64,000 nt of DNA from Rubrivivax rivuli (GCF_004016505.1 NZ_SACR01000006.1:62001-126000); one strand, 5' to 3'. Shown: positions 25,701-34,872, counted from the stretch's first letter. Notes: generated by a model from the letters alone, not told the origin. A program made the numbers and translations.

Positions 25701-26819
25701 GCGCCAGGCGCTGGTGCGGTCACATTAGACCCAAACTTGATACCAGCGGGGCAGCGTGTCACGCGTCAGGCGTTCTTGCAGAAGCTTTTGTCTGCAGTGC
25801 GAACGCCAGTGGACCCGGTCGCAACCGGAATCATTCAAGGAAGCAACCTCAGCGAGCCCAATCGCGCGATCACGCGTGGCGAAGCGTTCTTGCTGCTCGG
25901 CCGCACGCTGACTTTGCTGTCGCCTGGGCTGCCACGCGCGCCCCAATCTGCGCTCACGTTTGCTGATGCCCCATTCGGCGAAGTCGCAACGCTGCTGGGG
26001 GTGCTGTCAGCGCATGGAATCGTGCAAGGACAGGCTAACGAACTGGCGGCAGGGATCAATGCGTTCCCTGACCGACAGTTGTCCGCAAGTGAATCTGAGG
26101 CAGTATTGGTGCGGGCACACTCACTGCTTGCAGCCAAGCAAGGCAACTCGACACAGTCCGCACCACCATTGGGGCCAGCGTCGTTGCTGGCCATTCAGCA
26201 GATAGCCGCTAATCCCTCTCTGAGCCTGGCAGGACAGCCAATCACCTTCAGCGTATCGGTTGCCAACCCCAATCTGCTAGCCAAGGCTGAGGTTGTGTTT
26301 CTGGATGCCGGCGCACCACCCGAGCCCATGACGCAAATCGGGCCAAACCAGTGGGCACGCAGCAGGCCGATTTCGCAGGCAGGGATCGACCGGCCTTTCG
26401 AGATTCGCTTGACGAGCACCAATGGATCGGTCGTGACGCAGCGAGGCAAGTACACGGTTCAGATGGCGACACCACAGCCAATCCAGCCATTACCCGTGCC
26501 CCCAGTCGGCATGACGCCACCCAGTCCAGCGCAACCAGTACCCGTGCCCGCATCGTCGGGACCTGTCATCTCAAACATCACCGTCAATGCAGCAGGCTCG
26601 CCAGTCATCGTCTTCGATGTCCGGCCCGCAGCAAGTCGGGCGACCTTGCGGATACCGGGGCGGTCGTTCCAGTTCACCTGTAGCGGCAGCGACCGCGTGA
26701 CTTGCGTATGCACCAGCTTGTGGGCTCCTGCGTTGCGTGGAACTTTCGCAGCGCAGATTGAGGCATTTGACGCAGCAGGAAGATCGTCGGGCGTGATGCC
26801 GTTTGTGTTTACCAGATGA
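22773..26819 (+). CDS. giant exported multidomain protein: helical region, Ig-like repeats, CHAP/NlpC-like amidase domain, SLH-like segments
   Basis: A 1348-residue exported protein, start GTG 22773 or ATG 22776 overlapping the caspase stop. After a signal/anchor (about 27-43, ending TYAQ) residues 50-450 are Ala-rich helical. Residues 490-740 are beta-sandwich-like. Two related 85-residue modules follow, near 760-845 and 1140-1225, both with GQxxxF and the shared QWxRSRPIxQAGxxRP. Between them lies a papain-like amidase domain: Cys880 in RGTYCYRFARQAVGLPA, then APIGALIFYRFGAYGHVAVK with His932, typical of CHAP/NlpC-P60 cell-wall hydrolases. Residues 1030-1130 resemble S-layer homology repeats (ITRGEAFLLLGRTL, FPDRQLSASESEAVLVRA). 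Pro-rich linkers separate the domains. Likely acts on, or is anchored to, the cell wall; could be processed by the coupled caspase. Confidence 0.75.
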   Translation: MMLIHCHLQSKLFFPILILQARHWATGIAVGLLMFGASTTYAQTSATAPVSADCTVPHFTVAATNLGEVSTRSQGLDCAGRQRALAFFGRTARQMEHDASAARAGPWTVNGERWGREAADLAVKSSLVKAGVDLLVAKAAYNVELARGESGKALSKAAAGVLKEGAVFASRLFCSNGSACSPATESTYTFVAESLKLVAQVPACAERNVVKCADAVRSTAKLFDLVRSLSGQPSDSSRLQQWAQFLAAWVGSSVDLGRAATSGNMGSALAASGALVETALSSLTGKFFRTASDLPTGVQNAVEILGHATATWTACKGAEMAVASLRPGEVSAASLNCVSKLNDYVNTRLAEIMGYSMALFQASKEQYQASTIDGARVVMGEVLRLGGWEPTFRTYGLAVDERTVLATSKDLRISKAVTRIAARYGVGHSGVASLHSNWWDGWAGDVLRLVQSTYWENVRSGARALMASPPAVDQYAGVRFETAAHTGPPPTATLERPATNTWNGIAAFPVRVRASLPNQGVTLQLLSPAGQIVAAAPMAQTAAFGHGAEQWSLDLSVGTAFVRVPEGPYSLRAVVVGMDNKGAWSALEGLTVQRAAQAALAVRLLTANTVSRPDGLLTVRAETSAAAGLVPSLVVNDLRGATVFQAPFNLKLAAAGSTEPWQYSAPVSPALKPGDYFLIAQVQSADGRSALSAPLPLRIEPLVAQAVPSPTPAVPPVLTPTPNLAPPPSASPAPIIVQLSITPQPAQSGQNLTFTALLDRAAEVVRGELIFVDAGGVAEPLVQTGPAQWSRSRPITQAGVNRPVEVRLQTRSGVWITKSGSYTVASTVGQQPQPTPLSPVPAVLQPWQQSSLAFVNNYLEGRARWTDCWEAGAGKRGTYCYRFARQAVGLPAMGSANDAFDNLLDQGRASTAGFETAPIGALIFYRFGAYGHVAVKISATEVAGHGNELAFTSACPPITRVSHTNLTARASYAGYHAPGAGAVTLDPNLIPAGQRVTRQAFLQKLLSAVRTPVDPVATGIIQGSNLSEPNRAITRGEAFLLLGRTLTLLSPGLPRAPQSALTFADAPFGEVATLLGVLSAHGIVQGQANELAAGINAFPDRQLSASESEAVLVRAHSLLAAKQGNSTQSAPPLGPASLLAIQQIAANPSLSLAGQPITFSVSVANPNLLAKAEVVFLDAGAPPEPMTQIGPNQWARSRPISQAGIDRPFEIRLTSTNGSVVTQRGKYTVQMATPQPIQPLPVPPVGMTPPSPAQPVPVPASSGPVISNITVNAAGSPVIVFDVRPAASRATLRIPGRSFQFTCSGSDRVTCVCTSLWAPALRGTFAAQIEAFDAAGRSSGVMPFVFTR

Positions 26820-27071
26820 CGTAGGCCGATTTGCCGACAGCGTTGGCCAAAAGTTCAGTCAGCGAAAGGATCAGTCTCACCTCTCAACTGATGAGTGAGC
26901 TCATGACATACAAAGATGTCCTCAGTCGGCCACGCCCACGCAAGCTCCCGCGCGCCAAGTACGGATGGCCGACTTGCCTGTGGCTGTAGGCCGGTCCACG
27001 GCGGGCGGGGTGGCTGATGGGCTGCAACTGATGCGTGAATTGAATCGGCAGAAGTGATAGGGAATTGTCGA
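26820..27071. other. 252-bp spacer before the TPR-CHAT gene
   Basis: No gene supported. The absence of overlap here, unlike the three preceding genes, suggests a separate or additional promoter for the gene starting at 27072. Confidence 0.35.
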
Positions 27072-30000
27072 ATGGCGGGTCGATTGGGTTGCCGACTGGG
27101 CGCATGGCTTGTCTGCACCATTCTGCTTCTCTCTGTGACAGCAGGACCGACTCACGCCGACACCGATAGACGTGCGAAAGCGCGTGAGTTGCTGGCGAAC
27201 GGCGATAGGAACCAAGCGGAAGCGTTGACAAGAGAGCTCATCGCCTCCGAAACGGCAGCTGGAAGCGACTACCAGAGGCTGGCTGGCATCTTCGCAGATA
27301 CCGGGCGATTCGGCGATGCACGAGCCGCCATTGCGGCTGGGCTGAAGCGATTCCCTCACGACGAAGGCGTGCTACGGGCGAAGTGCCGGATCTCAGTCTT
27401 GACTCAAGATCCCGCGGATTCGTTATCGACTTGTTTGGCCATCTACAAGGACAATCCTGCCGAGAGTGATGCGGCGTTCTTCGCTGGCATTTCGGCAGAC
27501 CTACTTGGTGATGCCAACGCGGCAGACAAATACTTGCGCTGGGCCTTGGCTGGCATTGAGGATCCGGGCGAATACTCGAAGCGTCGAAACGAGCTGGCGC
27601 ACTTTTTGGACGTTTCGCCTTCTCATCGTCTTCAGCGGCAGCAGCTCAAAGCGCGCCGCTTGAGCTGGTTGGAAAAAGAGTGGAATCAGAGGTGGCGTGA
27701 TGTTGCCAGCATTCGCATCCAACTTGAGCGCGAAGCCGGAGCTGACAGTTCGTTTGACAAGACGAAAGAGCTGCGCCAGCAAGTCATTGACGCACTTGCA
27801 CTCGTTCTCGGGCAAGATGGGCTGCCGCTTGCGGTCGAGCATGAACGCCTTGGAAACGAGAAGGGTGCCGCTGGGAGGCATAGCGAGGCTATCGGATCTT
27901 TCTCGATTGCGCTTGGAATCCTCCGTAAGCAAGGGAGTTCTGAGTCCCCAATGACGGCCAGATTGCAATCCAACATTGGCGCGCAGCGCTACATGCTTGG
28001 TCAGTATGAACTTGCGCTGGACCACCAAGCCGCTTCTGTCGAGCTAACGAAGCGGCTATTCGGTGACGCAAGTGACTTGGCAATGTTCAGAGCCCGAAAT
28101 CTCGCAAATACCTTTTATCAACTGGGCCGCACCAAAGACGCGCTGGATGTTCATGAACGGGTGTTGATGCATTACACCAACAAGCATGGCGAGAATCATG
28201 ATGAAACACTGAGCAGCATGAACGGTGTTGCGGCAATGTACCTTCGCCTGGGTCGCCTGCAGGAGGCACGCAGTCTCCAGGAGCGGGTTCTGAGCCGAAG
28301 ATCCGCGAGCCTGGGTGATGCCCATCGCGAGACCATGCTCGCCATGGGAAATCTGGCTTCGATTTATTCGGCGCAGGGTCTCGTCATTCAGGCCCTCGAA
28401 CTGCGCAGACGCCAGGTTGAAGGCTTGGCAAAAGCGCAGGGACGCAGGCATCTGGGCACCATCAGCGCTCTCGGCAACCTTGCTGAAGCGTACAGCCAGA
28501 GCGGTGAATTGGGTAAAGCCGTCGAGTTGGGCGAGGAAGCCGTGGCCTTGTCGGGGGAGGCCCAGGGTCTGGACTCGCTGTCCACCTTAGGTTGGCGCAT
28601 CAACTTGGCCAAGTACTATCGGCAACTGGGATCGAAGGACTTGGCGCTGAAACTGCAGGAGGAGACCGCTTCGCTGCAAATGAAACGCTGGGGGCCCGCT
28701 CATCGACAGACTTTTGTGAGTCAGATCGGACTGGCGCAGACCTACGCCGCTCTGGACAGGCATTTCGACGCGATCCGCGCATACAACCGAGTACTCGACA
28801 ACCCCGAGGCTCTTGCAAGTGCTGATGCGCGGGATGTCGTGAACGCGGCAGGCGAGTTGGCCGCCAGCTATCTGGCAACCGGCTTGACCGGTGAGGCGGT
28901 ATCTGCGCAACGAAAGGTTATCGCTCGCCTGCAGAACCTGCTCGGTGACTTGCACCCGGACACATTGGTCGCTCGGCATAACCTCGCTGCGATGCTCACG
29001 AGCCAGGGTGAGTCCACAGCAGCGGCCTCACTTCTTCGCGAGATACATGCAGCCAAGCGGCGCCACTTGGGCGAACAACACACCAGCACGCTGGAAACGT
29101 TGCAAGCGCTTGCCTCTGCACTCTGGAAGGCCGGGCAGAGTAAAGAGGCTGTCTCATTGGCACTTGAATTCGTCGCCGCAACGGAGAGAGTTCGCGCTAC
29201 CCCTGTTCTGTGGGATGGTGCGCGCGCCAGTTACCTCGCCGCCCAGATAGAGACCTATCTTGAGTTTGCTGGATGGCTGGCTGAGACCGACGATCTGGAG
29301 AAGTCCTTCGACCTTGTAGATCTCACGAAAGCTCGGGGGCTGGTCGATGAAATCCGCAGTGCTTCTGCCGCGGCGTCTCTGGCGCAACAGGACAGGTTTC
29401 GACTCGATGGTGCCGTTAGCGCCGAGAGAAAAGCTCGTCTCTTGTTGGATGAGGCGCTGACATCCAGATCTACGCCGCAGCAACTCAGCGCAGCCCAAGC
29501 GGAATGGCAATCTGCCAAGGAAACTTCTGCGGCGCTCTTGACGATGCTCAGGAAGCAATCTCCAAACTTCGCGCGAGTGAGCGAGCTGCAGCCTCCGGTG
29601 TCGGTGAAGAGCGCGAAGACAATGCTCCGGCCCAATGAGGTTTTCGTCAGTATCAGCGTCCGTCGGAATGGCCGCGCATACGCTTATCTCGTCCGTCGCG
29701 ATGATCCTGTTCGGCGGATTCAACTCGGAGGGTTGCTCAACTTCGAGCACACGGTCGCCGCCACGCGCGAAGTGCTCGGATCACAAGCCGAGGGCGCGCC
29801 AAGGCATCAGCTGATCACATTGCTCGGTGGAGGATTCGCGTGGAAGCAACTGAATGAAGAGATGCCCTTTGGGGGCAAAGTTGCTGCAGGGACGCGGGAA
29901 GAGGCTGCAGCCTTGCTTCAGGCTTACTGGCAGGAGAGACTGGTCGAGCCGCTGCGTCCTGAGCTACAGCGAGACCAACGGTGGATCATCAGTCCGGACC

Positions 30001-30935
30001 GGGAGTTGGCACTCCTGCCCTTTGATGCGCTCTTCATGCATGCACTCGACGCCGGGCAGAGGAAGTATTTGGTTGAAACGCACACCCTTTCTCTGATTCA
30101 GAGCTTCGGCGTCCTGGCTTCTCTCAAGGCTCGGGAAAGGCAGTACGAACGAATCGTTCGCAACATGCAGTTGCTTGCCTTTGGCAATGCGTTCTACAAC
30201 GATGGATGGCCGGATAGGCGACCGGCCCGCCTGCAAAGTCCTGGTACTGTTGCAGAGCAGCGCAATGCCACTCAGTTTTCGTCTCCTGCCTCAATAGCAA
30301 TCACCGAACCCACCGGTTCTGTTGACCGTCCGCAGATCTTCTGGGAAAACCTACCAGGTACCGCAACGGAGGTGAACGCAGTTGCTAAGCGGTTCAGCAA
30401 TGCTGCACCCGGACAAAAGAGCCTGATCGAGATCTTCAGCGGCCTGGCAGCCAGCGAGTTGACACTTCGACGCTTGAGCGAGTCTGGAAAACTTCGGCAG
30501 TTCAAGTATCTGCTGTTCAGTGGCCATGGACACGTCTCGAACCGCCCTTCGGATTCAGCCCTTGTGCTCAGCCAGCGGGGCAACCCACAGGGAGTAGACG
30601 GATACGTTACCGCGGCCGAATGGCCGGTTCTCGACATGCGCAGCGATCTGGTCGTCTTGAGCGCCTGCGATACGGCGGTCGGTCGCGCAGTGCCTGGCGA
30701 TGCTGTGGCGGGTCTGCCTTACGCCCTGTTTGTCGCAGGCAACACGAACACCTTGTTGACCCTTTGGCCTGTTGACGATGACGCTACTGCTAAGTTCATG
30801 GAGTTGTTCTTCGCTGAGGTCGTAGGCGGGGCAACCCACGCTGAAGCCTTGAGCGAAACCAAGCGAGCATTCCGTAAACTTCCTCGACTGTCCGATCCCC
30901 GTTTCTGGGCTGGATTTGTTTTGTTTGGAACGTAG
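27072..30935 (+). CDS. exported TPR-CHAT protease-like protein
   Basis: A 1287-residue exported protein. Residues 1-29 are a signal peptide (GAWLVCTILLLSVTAGPTHA). About residues 30-700 are TPR, including kinesin-light-chain-type units (HDETLSSMNGVAAMYLRLGR, HRETMLAMGNLASIYSAQG, HPDTLVARHNLAAMLTSQGE). A helical bridge leads to a C-terminal CHAT domain (about 830-1287) with His1152 in LLFSGHGHVSNRP and Cys1199 in LVVLSACDTAVGRAV, both catalytic positions present, plus LLTLWPVDDDATAKFM and RFWAGFVLFGT, the usual CHAT ends. TPR-CHAT proteins include the CRISPR-linked protease Csx29 and many uncharacterised putative peptidases, mostly cytoplasmic. ATG 27072 (AGGGA upstream) is chosen over the GTG six codons earlier. 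Confidence 0.88.
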   Translation: MAGRLGCRLGAWLVCTILLLSVTAGPTHADTDRRAKARELLANGDRNQAEALTRELIASETAAGSDYQRLAGIFADTGRFGDARAAIAAGLKRFPHDEGVLRAKCRISVLTQDPADSLSTCLAIYKDNPAESDAAFFAGISADLLGDANAADKYLRWALAGIEDPGEYSKRRNELAHFLDVSPSHRLQRQQLKARRLSWLEKEWNQRWRDVASIRIQLEREAGADSSFDKTKELRQQVIDALALVLGQDGLPLAVEHERLGNEKGAAGRHSEAIGSFSIALGILRKQGSSESPMTARLQSNIGAQRYMLGQYELALDHQAASVELTKRLFGDASDLAMFRARNLANTFYQLGRTKDALDVHERVLMHYTNKHGENHDETLSSMNGVAAMYLRLGRLQEARSLQERVLSRRSASLGDAHRETMLAMGNLASIYSAQGLVIQALELRRRQVEGLAKAQGRRHLGTISALGNLAEAYSQSGELGKAVELGEEAVALSGEAQGLDSLSTLGWRINLAKYYRQLGSKDLALKLQEETASLQMKRWGPAHRQTFVSQIGLAQTYAALDRHFDAIRAYNRVLDNPEALASADARDVVNAAGELAASYLATGLTGEAVSAQRKVIARLQNLLGDLHPDTLVARHNLAAMLTSQGESTAAASLLREIHAAKRRHLGEQHTSTLETLQALASALWKAGQSKEAVSLALEFVAATERVRATPVLWDGARASYLAAQIETYLEFAGWLAETDDLEKSFDLVDLTKARGLVDEIRSASAAASLAQQDRFRLDGAVSAERKARLLLDEALTSRSTPQQLSAAQAEWQSAKETSAALLTMLRKQSPNFARVSELQPPVSVKSAKTMLRPNEVFVSISVRRNGRAYAYLVRRDDPVRRIQLGGLLNFEHTVAATREVLGSQAEGAPRHQLITLLGGGFAWKQLNEEMPFGGKVAAGTREEAAALLQAYWQERLVEPLRPELQRDQRWIISPDRELALLPFDALFMHALDAGQRKYLVETHTLSLIQSFGVLASLKARERQYERIVRNMQLLAFGNAFYNDGWPDRRPARLQSPGTVAEQRNATQFSSPASIAITEPTGSVDRPQIFWENLPGTATEVNAVAKRFSNAAPGQKSLIEIFSGLAASELTLRRLSESGKLRQFKYLLFSGHGHVSNRPSDSALVLSQRGNPQGVDGYVTAAEWPVLDMRSDLVVLSACDTAVGRAVPGDAVAGLPYALFVAGNTNTLLTLWPVDDDATAKFMELFFAEVVGGATHAEALSETKRAFRKLPRLSDPRFWAGFVLFGT

Positions 30936-30996
30936 GATTTATCCGCTAGCTGGACCTATTTCCTCATCCGCCGGCCAACAGTACTTATAAATCGAC

Positions 30997-33900
30997 ATGA
31001 CTATGCGTGGCTCCATGTCTTTGTTTTCGTTCGCCTTAGTGAGCCTTATTCTATTTGGCTCCTTCAGCTCTGCCTTTGGCGCCCCGGCGAATCCGACATG
31101 GCGACTGGTTGGTCACACGAGCCAATCCATCGAGGCTGGCATCGTGTCTTCGTCGCGCCCTGATCGCTTTCTGGCGCTGTTCTCCCAGAGCGAGGTGTCC
31201 TTCGTGGAAGCGCGTGGTACGCGCCGTTATCGCCGTTTCGCTATCGAAGACACTCTGGCGGTGGATGTGCTCGGCACGCGCGCTCTAGTCGTTACGCCGA
31301 GAAGACTGGTCACCTACGATATTGTGGGTGGGCGGGTGCTCGCCGAAATCGGGTGGCCACTGTCTGCCTGGGGCACCACAGGACCCGCTTCGAACAGTAG
31401 GCTAAAGACTGCGCGCTGGCACGTCGATGGGCGCACGATTCTGGCCGCGAATGAGTACCGGGCGTACAAGATTGACGGAAGCACACAGGAGGTGCTCGCC
31501 TCGGCGCTTTTGTGCCCAGCCGTCGACAATTGGGGCGGCTTCTGGAGGAACAGCCCCATCCTCGTCACCGACCGAGGGCGCTTCCTCTACGAATGCGCCT
31601 TCCATGGCAACGGGCCGCTTCGCATCGTCTCGTTGGATCTCGATTCCGCGCGCCATACGTTTGTTTTCGACTCGGCTGCGGCCAACAAAAGGGCGCTCGC
31701 CAAGCCTAGCGACGGTCAGCGCCGCAGCACGCAACCTTTCGAGCCAACTGTGGCCTACCGTGCGCTCGCCCAGTCCAGCGACGGTCAGCGCCGCGCCGCG
31801 CTGGAGTACCAGCGGGGTGGTGGCGCTGCACTACTGGTGTCAGATGAGCGTGGCCGCCGCGAAGTTGACCTCAGTTCCTACTTTCCCGGTCCACGTGGCG
31901 TGCCCCTCGGCCTTGGCCTGTTTTTTGATGAGGCCGACGGAGGAGTGCTCGTACAGTCCGGCAAGGTCTTGCTGAAGCTGGCTCGTGCTGGTAGTACGCT
32001 GAGCCGCGTGGAGAGCAGTTCGCCTATTCGTGCCCGCGTCGGTGACGAATTCTTGTTTGAGGATGGTGTTATCTCAGGGCTCGAGAATCGCTCGCTGCGT
32101 CAAGGGCTGCAGGGTGCCAGCGCACGGGTGGTGCTGGCTCAAAAGGTGCGCGGCTCCGATCGGGTGTACGTACTTGACTCCTCAGCTTGGTTTTACGTCC
32201 TGGATCTGCGTAGCGGTCGCGTTTTGGCCAGCACCGCACTGGGCGCACTCGGTGATGTCGAGGTGGATCCGCAGACGGCAGTGGCCGCGAGCAATGCTGA
32301 GGGCACGGTGTTCGCAGTCGGTCTGGGTCGGCGGCTGTATGCGGTAGAAGCGAAGGGTGTACGGCTAACCGCTCAAGTGCAGGTCCAGCCGTCCACGGTC
32401 ACGGCCGTTGGTGTAGGGGCCGATAGTCTGCACTTCACGACTACTGGCGGGCGCTGGAGCCGTGTGGGTTTCGCGCTCTCATCTCCGCCGGTGGTAACGG
32501 CCGTTGCCGACGACTGGGTCCTGCAGGACGCGGTGTTTGACGAGGGGCGGTTCGTGTACGCCTGGGGTAGTCGATACGTGCCTGGGGGCTTGTTTCGCGA
32601 TGCCTCATTTGAGAGGGCGATGTTGAAGGTGGACATGCGCTCGGGCCGTGTGCTGTGCAAGTGGGAGCAAGGCCGGGAACTCGACATCCACTGGTTCTTC
32701 AAGTCAGACAGGGGAGTCAACAAGCGGCAGATGATCTGGCCCGACCAGCCTGTCTTCGGCTATAAACTCAGCGCGCTCAAGGCCCCGAAGCCGGGCAGTT
32801 GTGACTTCCAGTTCTTCCTTGTGGGCGTGCCGTTGGGCGAAGCGCAAGCGCGGGGTGGCAACCTCGAGCGCGGTGACGTTATCGTGTCCGATGGTAATGG
32901 CCGCTGGCGTTGGGTTGACGCTCAGGGCCGAGTTTCTGAAGCTCGCGAGTCGCGAGCGCACTCAGAAATCTCGCGTGTGCTGGTGTCAGCTGACGGCGAG
33001 CGTGCTGTGTTGGTTGGCGACGCCGCTTATCTTGAGTTCGTACACGTGCGAGACGGGCGCTCCTCGCACCTGCTTGCGCTCGGCCATGGGCAGTCGGCCA
33101 CCGTGCTGTCGGACTCGGGATTCTTCACCGTTAGCCACCCATCGGCCATTTCTGACCTAAGCCTGGCGCACGGCGAGCGCCTGGATCCGTTGAATCTTTT
33201 CTGGGATGTGTTCTACCGTCCTGACTTGGTGGAAGCAGTAGTCGAGGGCCGTGGTCTGGTACCTGAAGCCAGAACCGATGCCATCGTCCAGGCTTTGCGT
33301 AACCCGCCTCCGGTAGTGACGTTGCAGGGTCCTCAGGGCACCGTGGCCGGCACGAGGCAGACGGTGCGTTTTGCAGTTCGCCCCGACGGTGGCGGCGTAG
33401 CCGAGGTCCGCGCTTTCCACAACGGCAAGCTCATCGCCAGCGATGGCAGCTACCGCGACGCGCAAGGCCTCACCTACGCTCCGCTGGAAGGCTCCAGCAC
33501 GGCCGCCGCTCGTTTCGCACAGGCCCGGCGTAATGCCAGTGCCTTTGTGCCGGCATCCAGTTCCCAGGCCGGACCAGCCGAAAGCGTGGTTCGCGCTGCC
33601 CCAGAAAAGAGATGCAGGCCAGGCGAACCTGGCGACCCTTGTAGCGGTACGCTGGAGATAGACGTCATCCCTGGCGCGGAGAACACCATTACTGTGGTTG
33701 CCTTCAACCGAGACAACACCGTTCAGAGCCTGCCCGCCAGCGTGAGCTTTCGCTCCACACTGCCGCCTGAGCCGTCGCGGTTGTGGTTGTTGAGCGTGGG
33801 CATCGACCAGTTCAAGGGCATTAGCGCGCTCAAGAACGCTCGCAAGGATGCTCTCGACTTCGCTTGCACCTACGCAGGCCGCACCGCTTTGGCCGCGAGC

Positions 33901-34569
33901 GGTCAGCCTTGCGCCGAGGATGGCCGTGCCGGCACGTTGTTCCAGCCAGAGAACATCCGTGTCGTGGATGTGCTGCTCGATGGCGCCGCCACCAAGGCTG
34001 CCATCCTGCAGAGTCTGGATAAGGTGTCCGCTCAGGCGCGCCCGGGCGACACCTTCGTGTGGTTCGTGGCTAGTCACGGTCTCATGGACGCCAACAGTCT
34101 GTTCGGCATCGTGGCGCATGACACCCAGTGCCTCAATACCAGTTGCACGGAGATCTCAGGCCACATAACCAGCAACGAGATCCTGGAGGCCAGCAAGAAG
34201 ATCAAGGCCATGCGCCAGCTCGTGGTGCTCGACACGTGCCACGCCGGTGGTTTGGACAACAAGTTGAGTGGTCTGTATGACGCCCGTGTCAGCCTGCTGG
34301 CCCGCAATATGGGGCTGCACCTCTATGCCAGCGCTCAGGCTACCGAACAGGCCCAGGACGGTCGTCCGGGCACCAACGGGGTCTTTACAGCGCAATTGCT
34401 CGAAGGCCTGCGCGGTGCGGCCCCCAAGACTGCCCAGGGCCAGATCAGCGTCATGACTCTGGGGCCCTGGGCTCGCCAGCGTACCCTGGATGCCACTGGC
34501 TCGACCCAGTCTCCCGTCATCCAGCACTTCGGGCAAGACGCCGCGCTGACAGCGGGGGGTAAGCCATGA
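30997..34569 (+). CDS. exported beta-propeller-like protein with C-terminal caspase (C14) domain
   Basis: A 1190-residue exported protein. Residues 1-29 are a signal peptide (SLFSFALVSLILFGSFSSAFG). The next 750 or so residues have recurring beta-strand segments with DG/GR turns (VDGRTILAANEYR, YVLDLRSGRVLASTALG, VDMRSGRVLCKWEQG) as in WD40/PQQ-like propellers. A beta-sandwich (GTVAGTRQTVRFAVRPDGGG) precedes a caspase-fold domain at about 925-1170: RLWLLSVGIDQFKGISALKN, His1027 in FVWFVASHGLMD, Cys1081 in QLVVLDTCHAGGLDN. Catalytic dyad is intact. A 23-codon in-frame duplication lies at 31693-31794. WD40-caspase fusions are known in bacteria; export makes this one notable. A start at ATG 31003 is also possible. 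Confidence 0.85.
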   Translation: MTMRGSMSLFSFALVSLILFGSFSSAFGAPANPTWRLVGHTSQSIEAGIVSSSRPDRFLALFSQSEVSFVEARGTRRYRRFAIEDTLAVDVLGTRALVVTPRRLVTYDIVGGRVLAEIGWPLSAWGTTGPASNSRLKTARWHVDGRTILAANEYRAYKIDGSTQEVLASALLCPAVDNWGGFWRNSPILVTDRGRFLYECAFHGNGPLRIVSLDLDSARHTFVFDSAAANKRALAKPSDGQRRSTQPFEPTVAYRALAQSSDGQRRAALEYQRGGGAALLVSDERGRREVDLSSYFPGPRGVPLGLGLFFDEADGGVLVQSGKVLLKLARAGSTLSRVESSSPIRARVGDEFLFEDGVISGLENRSLRQGLQGASARVVLAQKVRGSDRVYVLDSSAWFYVLDLRSGRVLASTALGALGDVEVDPQTAVAASNAEGTVFAVGLGRRLYAVEAKGVRLTAQVQVQPSTVTAVGVGADSLHFTTTGGRWSRVGFALSSPPVVTAVADDWVLQDAVFDEGRFVYAWGSRYVPGGLFRDASFERAMLKVDMRSGRVLCKWEQGRELDIHWFFKSDRGVNKRQMIWPDQPVFGYKLSALKAPKPGSCDFQFFLVGVPLGEAQARGGNLERGDVIVSDGNGRWRWVDAQGRVSEARESRAHSEISRVLVSADGERAVLVGDAAYLEFVHVRDGRSSHLLALGHGQSATVLSDSGFFTVSHPSAISDLSLAHGERLDPLNLFWDVFYRPDLVEAVVEGRGLVPEARTDAIVQALRNPPPVVTLQGPQGTVAGTRQTVRFAVRPDGGGVAEVRAFHNGKLIASDGSYRDAQGLTYAPLEGSSTAAARFAQARRNASAFVPASSSQAGPAESVVRAAPEKRCRPGEPGDPCSGTLEIDVIPGAENTITVVAFNRDNTVQSLPASVSFRSTLPPEPSRLWLLSVGIDQFKGISALKNARKDALDFACTYAGRTALAASGQPCAEDGRAGTLFQPENIRVVDVLLDGAATKAAILQSLDKVSAQARPGDTFVWFVASHGLMDANSLFGIVAHDTQCLNTSCTEISGHITSNEILEASKKIKAMRQLVVLDTCHAGGLDNKLSGLYDARVSLLARNMGLHLYASAQATEQAQDGRPGTNGVFTAQLLEGLRGAAPKTAQGQISVMTLGPWARQRTLDATGSTQSPVIQHFGQDAALTAGGKP
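31693..31794 (+). repeat. in-frame direct repeat (33 bp, period 69 bp)
   Basis: Positions 31693-31725 and 31762-31794 differ at 3 of 33 bases and are 69 bp apart, giving RALAKPSDGQRR and RALAQSSDGQRR. It is a recent tandem duplication of 23 codons within the propeller part. Confidence 0.8.
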
Positions 34570-34799
34570 GGGTCTGGCAAGCGGCTGCCACTGGAGAGGA
34601 GCGGCTGCCTTCCAAGGCGTGACGGCTCAATCGCGAGCCTCAAGCAACGATCTTCAATTGGATCTACGTGGGCTGCACTGAACTCAATCCGGCAGCTCTC
34701 GACTCAATGGTTGCACTCAGAGTCGAGACGTTCTGGAAGTCACTGGGCACGTACTGCAACGTGCGCGCGGCTCGTCAGGATGCCGAACCTCCTCGGTAG
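34566..34799 (+). pseudogene. possible interrupted gene coupled to the caspase-propeller gene
   Basis: An ATG at 34566 overlaps the upstream stop as ATGA, like the coupled genes earlier in the cluster. It reads 18 codons to a TGA, and the same frame continues for 58 protein-like codons (including IFNWIYVGCTELNPAALDSM) to a TAG at 34797. This looks like the start of a following gene that was inactivated, possibly with the nearby IS insertion. Weak evidence; it may be chance. Confidence 0.3.
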
Positions 34800-34872
34800 C
34801 TGGATTCTCCCTTGGCAATCCGAGCAGCACCGCGTTGCCGATACGCCTGGATGGGATCAGCGAGCGTAGGAC

